Positions 62,516 to 64,000 of a DNA stretch of 64,000 nt are shown piece by piece. This stretch comes from Gammaproteobacteria bacterium. GTDB lineage: Bacteria; Pseudomonadota; Gammaproteobacteria; JACKNK01. The translations under genes and the position numbers were made by a program. The notes under the pieces were generated by a model that saw nothing but the letters and a program-made list of their open reading frames with translations, searched no databases and was not told the origin of the DNA. Each line of letters begins with the position of its first letter. Within the stretch, counting starts at the first letter, position 1. The stretch covers positions 62,001 to 126,000 of the forward strand of contig JACKNJ010000003.1 of assembly GCA_024234895.1 (NCBI GenBank). The letters run 5' to 3'.

Positions 62516-64000
62516 TACTCGCCCCTCCCATTGTCGTTCTTGCCACGGATTTCACGTTCCACCGTCAACGGCGGTCGATCGTCCTCCTGGCCCCACAGTT
62601 CTTCGATGCGTTCGATGACCCAGTCCACGCGGTCCTCGACGAGTTCCGGGGCCTCGCTGTCGCCCCAGTAGACGATGCGCAGGAGGCCGAGCTGGCCCTC
62701 CTTCAGCAGGTGGTCGACGACCTTCGGCAGGCCTTCCTCGACCCATTGGGCCTGGAGTTCCGCGCTGCCCTCGTTAAAGGCCCGGTTGTCGAGCTGCACG
62801 CGGACGACCTTCATGATCGAGGCCGCGAAGTTGGCCTTGACCAGCTTGCCGCGAGTGGTTCGGACCACGCGCGGATTCTCGGAGGTCAGGCGGTAGCCGG
62901 TCGGCAGGGTGCGTTCATCGACCTTGAGGATGAAGTTGCTGCCGCGATCCTGCTGCGGGATGTCCGCGCAGGCGACGTGATAGCGACCGTGCTCATCGGT
63001 GGTGATCAGCAGACCGTTGACGGTCACCACGCGCACGCCCGGGATGCCGCGCTCGCCGAGATCCTGATAGGCGTTGGCGTTGCTGTCCTCGAACACGGTG
63101 CCGATGATGTCGCTGCAATCCATGACCGGGTCGGCGACGAGGATGACCGTGGCCGACGCGATGTTGGAGATGCGGGTTCCGGCGGAGTCGTTGACCTGCA
63201 CGTAGTTGGTGTATTTGCCGAGGTCGACACCGGAGCCCACCACGAGGGTCATCTGGATGGTGTGACTCTGGTTCAGCGCGAAGTTGATCGGCGTCCAGGT
63301 CAACGTGCGACCGCTGTAGGTCGGCTCGCTGGCGACGCCGTCGACGGTCGCCGTGCCGGCCACGTACTTGAAGCCCGGCGGGATGGTGTCGACGATCGAG
63401 GTGTTGGTGTAGGTGGTGGTGTCGACATTGGTGGCGACGATGGTGTACGGCACCAGTTCACCCTTGACCACGGTTTCCTTCGGCGTCGTCTTGGCGATCA
63501 GGATCGGCGTGTTGGCGGTCGACAGCGGGTCCAGCGGGATGTGGTTGTTGACGACGTTGGTGTCGTTGCCGTCGAAGAAGAAGGTCAGGTGGTAGGTGGT
63601 GATGCCGTTGATGTTGGGCGTCGATCCCGCGACCACGAGGTAGGGGTCGATGATCGCCGAGGACGGTACGTCGAGGGTCCCGGTCGGCGTGATGATGGTC
63701 GACACGAACGTATACCCGGCCGGCGGGGTGACCGTGATCGTATACACGCCCGGAGGGGCACCGGCCGCCTGGTTGATGTCGAAGCGGTAGAAACCATCGC
63801 TGCCGGTCACCTGGCCCTGCTGGCCGGTGGCCAGATGGATGCTCGGGTCGAAGCCGGGCGGGCCGGACATGGTCACGGTGGCGCCTGCGACCGGGTTGCC
63901 GGTCAGCGAGTTGTAGACGATGCCGCTGGGGTCGAGCGGCAGGTTCTGCTCGATGATGTTGTCGCCGTCGGTCAGGGTGATCGACAGGATCGACCCCGGT
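62515..64000 (-). CDS. DUF11/SdrD-like repeat surface protein, 5' end outside window
   Basis: The reading frame is open to the window edge, so at least 494 C-terminal residues are seen and the start is missing. In order: a carboxypeptidase-regulatory or SdrD B-like domain (GIVYNSLTGNPVAGATV), a DUF11 conserved repeat (ITPTGTL... and ELVPYTIVATNVDTTTYTN... VDTIPPGFKYVAG), a second SdrD-type domain (GTVFEDSNANAYQDLGERGIPGVRVV), and a C-terminal region (FNEGSAELQAQWVEEGLPKVV) like a degenerate OmpA peptidoglycan-binding-type domain. It looks like a large repetitive envelope or surface protein, translated together with the barrel gene. Confidence 0.82.
   Translation of the reverse strand, partial: PGSILSITLTDGDNIIEQNLPLDPSGIVYNSLTGNPVAGATVTMSGPPGFDPSIHLATGQQGQVTGSDGFYRFDINQAAGAPPGVYTITVTPPAGYTFVSTIITPTGTLDVPSSAIIDPYLVVAGSTPNINGITTYHLTFFFDGNDTNVVNNHIPLDPLSTANTPILIAKTTPKETVVKGELVPYTIVATNVDTTTYTNTSIVDTIPPGFKYVAGTATVDGVASEPTYSGRTLTWTPINFALNQSHTIQMTLVVGSGVDLGKYTNYVQVNDSAGTRISNIASATVILVADPVMDCSDIIGTVFEDSNANAYQDLGERGIPGVRVVTVNGLLITTDEHGRYHVACADIPQQDRGSNFILKVDERTLPTGYRLTSENPRVVRTTRGKLVKANFAASIMKVVRVQLDNRAFNEGSAELQAQWVEEGLPKVVDHLLKEGQLGLLRIVYWGDSEAPELVEDRVDWVIERIEELWGQEDDRPPLTVEREIRGKNDNGRGE

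Overview
The window is about 64 kb of high-GC, gene-dense chromosomal DNA from a gammaproteobacterium. That rests on inference from gene content: YgiQ, RmuC, AmpG, MtaB, GalU, GlgP, the L21/L27 pair, a YefM-YoeB module, PEP-CTERM machinery and sigma-54 circuits. A flavocytochrome c sulfide dehydrogenase pair (fccAB), a five-heme cytochrome c and assimilatory nitrate reductase suggest a sulfur-oxidising, nitrate-assimilating lifestyle, possibly Chromatiales-like. The genus cannot be read from the sequence. I saw no phage, transposase, CRISPR array, rRNA or tRNA. Mobile-like DNA is limited to several families of short palindromic repeats.

Layout. 0.1-4 kb: five-heme cytochrome c (minus), chromate transporter ChrA, spermidine-synthase-like protein. 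4.3-8.8 kb: RND efflux permease and a Met-rich adaptor (minus). 9-13.2 kb: fccB-fccA (minus), a divergent PAS-AAA+-Fis sigma-54 activator, and a secreted DUF302 protein. GG-N10-GC promoters with TTGC/GCAA dyad elements upstream precede the cytochrome c, fccA and DUF302 genes, so these look like one sulfide-responsive regulon. 13.3-20 kb: YgiQ carrying an in-frame palindromic repeat; a duplicated phoX locus in which the first copy is truncated and fused to a PEP-CTERM tail; and a methyltransferase between the two copies. 20-24.8 kb: a giant 8xPAS-GGDEF-EAL-REC protein with a degenerate GGDEF site. 24.9-25.2 kb: a GGA-rich, terminator-ended interval that may encode a CsrB/RsmZ-type small RNA.

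25.2-37.3 kb: AmpG-like permease, assimilatory nitrate reductase, SWIM/SNF2 helicase, YefM-YoeB toxin-antitoxin, a DUF2283 protein, RmuC, and molybdate transporter genes modC and modB without modA. 37.6-47.5 kb: the most unusual block, a likely seven-gene operon of RND adaptor, RND permease with an extra C-terminal membrane segment and tail, two exported proteins, a ParA-type ATPase, a membrane-anchored TPR protein and a dynamin-like GTPase with two membrane segments. This could be a polarly positioned or membrane-remodelling envelope transporter and is my best candidate for an undescribed system. It is followed by about 470 bp rich in inverted repeats.

48-64 kb: leuC (without leuD), the PEP-CTERM TPR protein PrsT, galU, mtaB, rpmA/rplU, ysxC, glgP, and a two-gene surface system (beta-barrel outer-membrane protein plus a DUF11/SdrD-like repeat protein cut by the window edge).

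Together the genes cover inorganic sulfur/electron transfer (fccAB, cytochromes), Mo-dependent nitrate assimilation (nasA, modBC), phosphate scavenging (phoX behind PhoB-like half-sites), envelope export (two paralogous RND pairs without a TolC partner here), exopolysaccharide/PEP-CTERM functions (prsT, galU) and core housekeeping.
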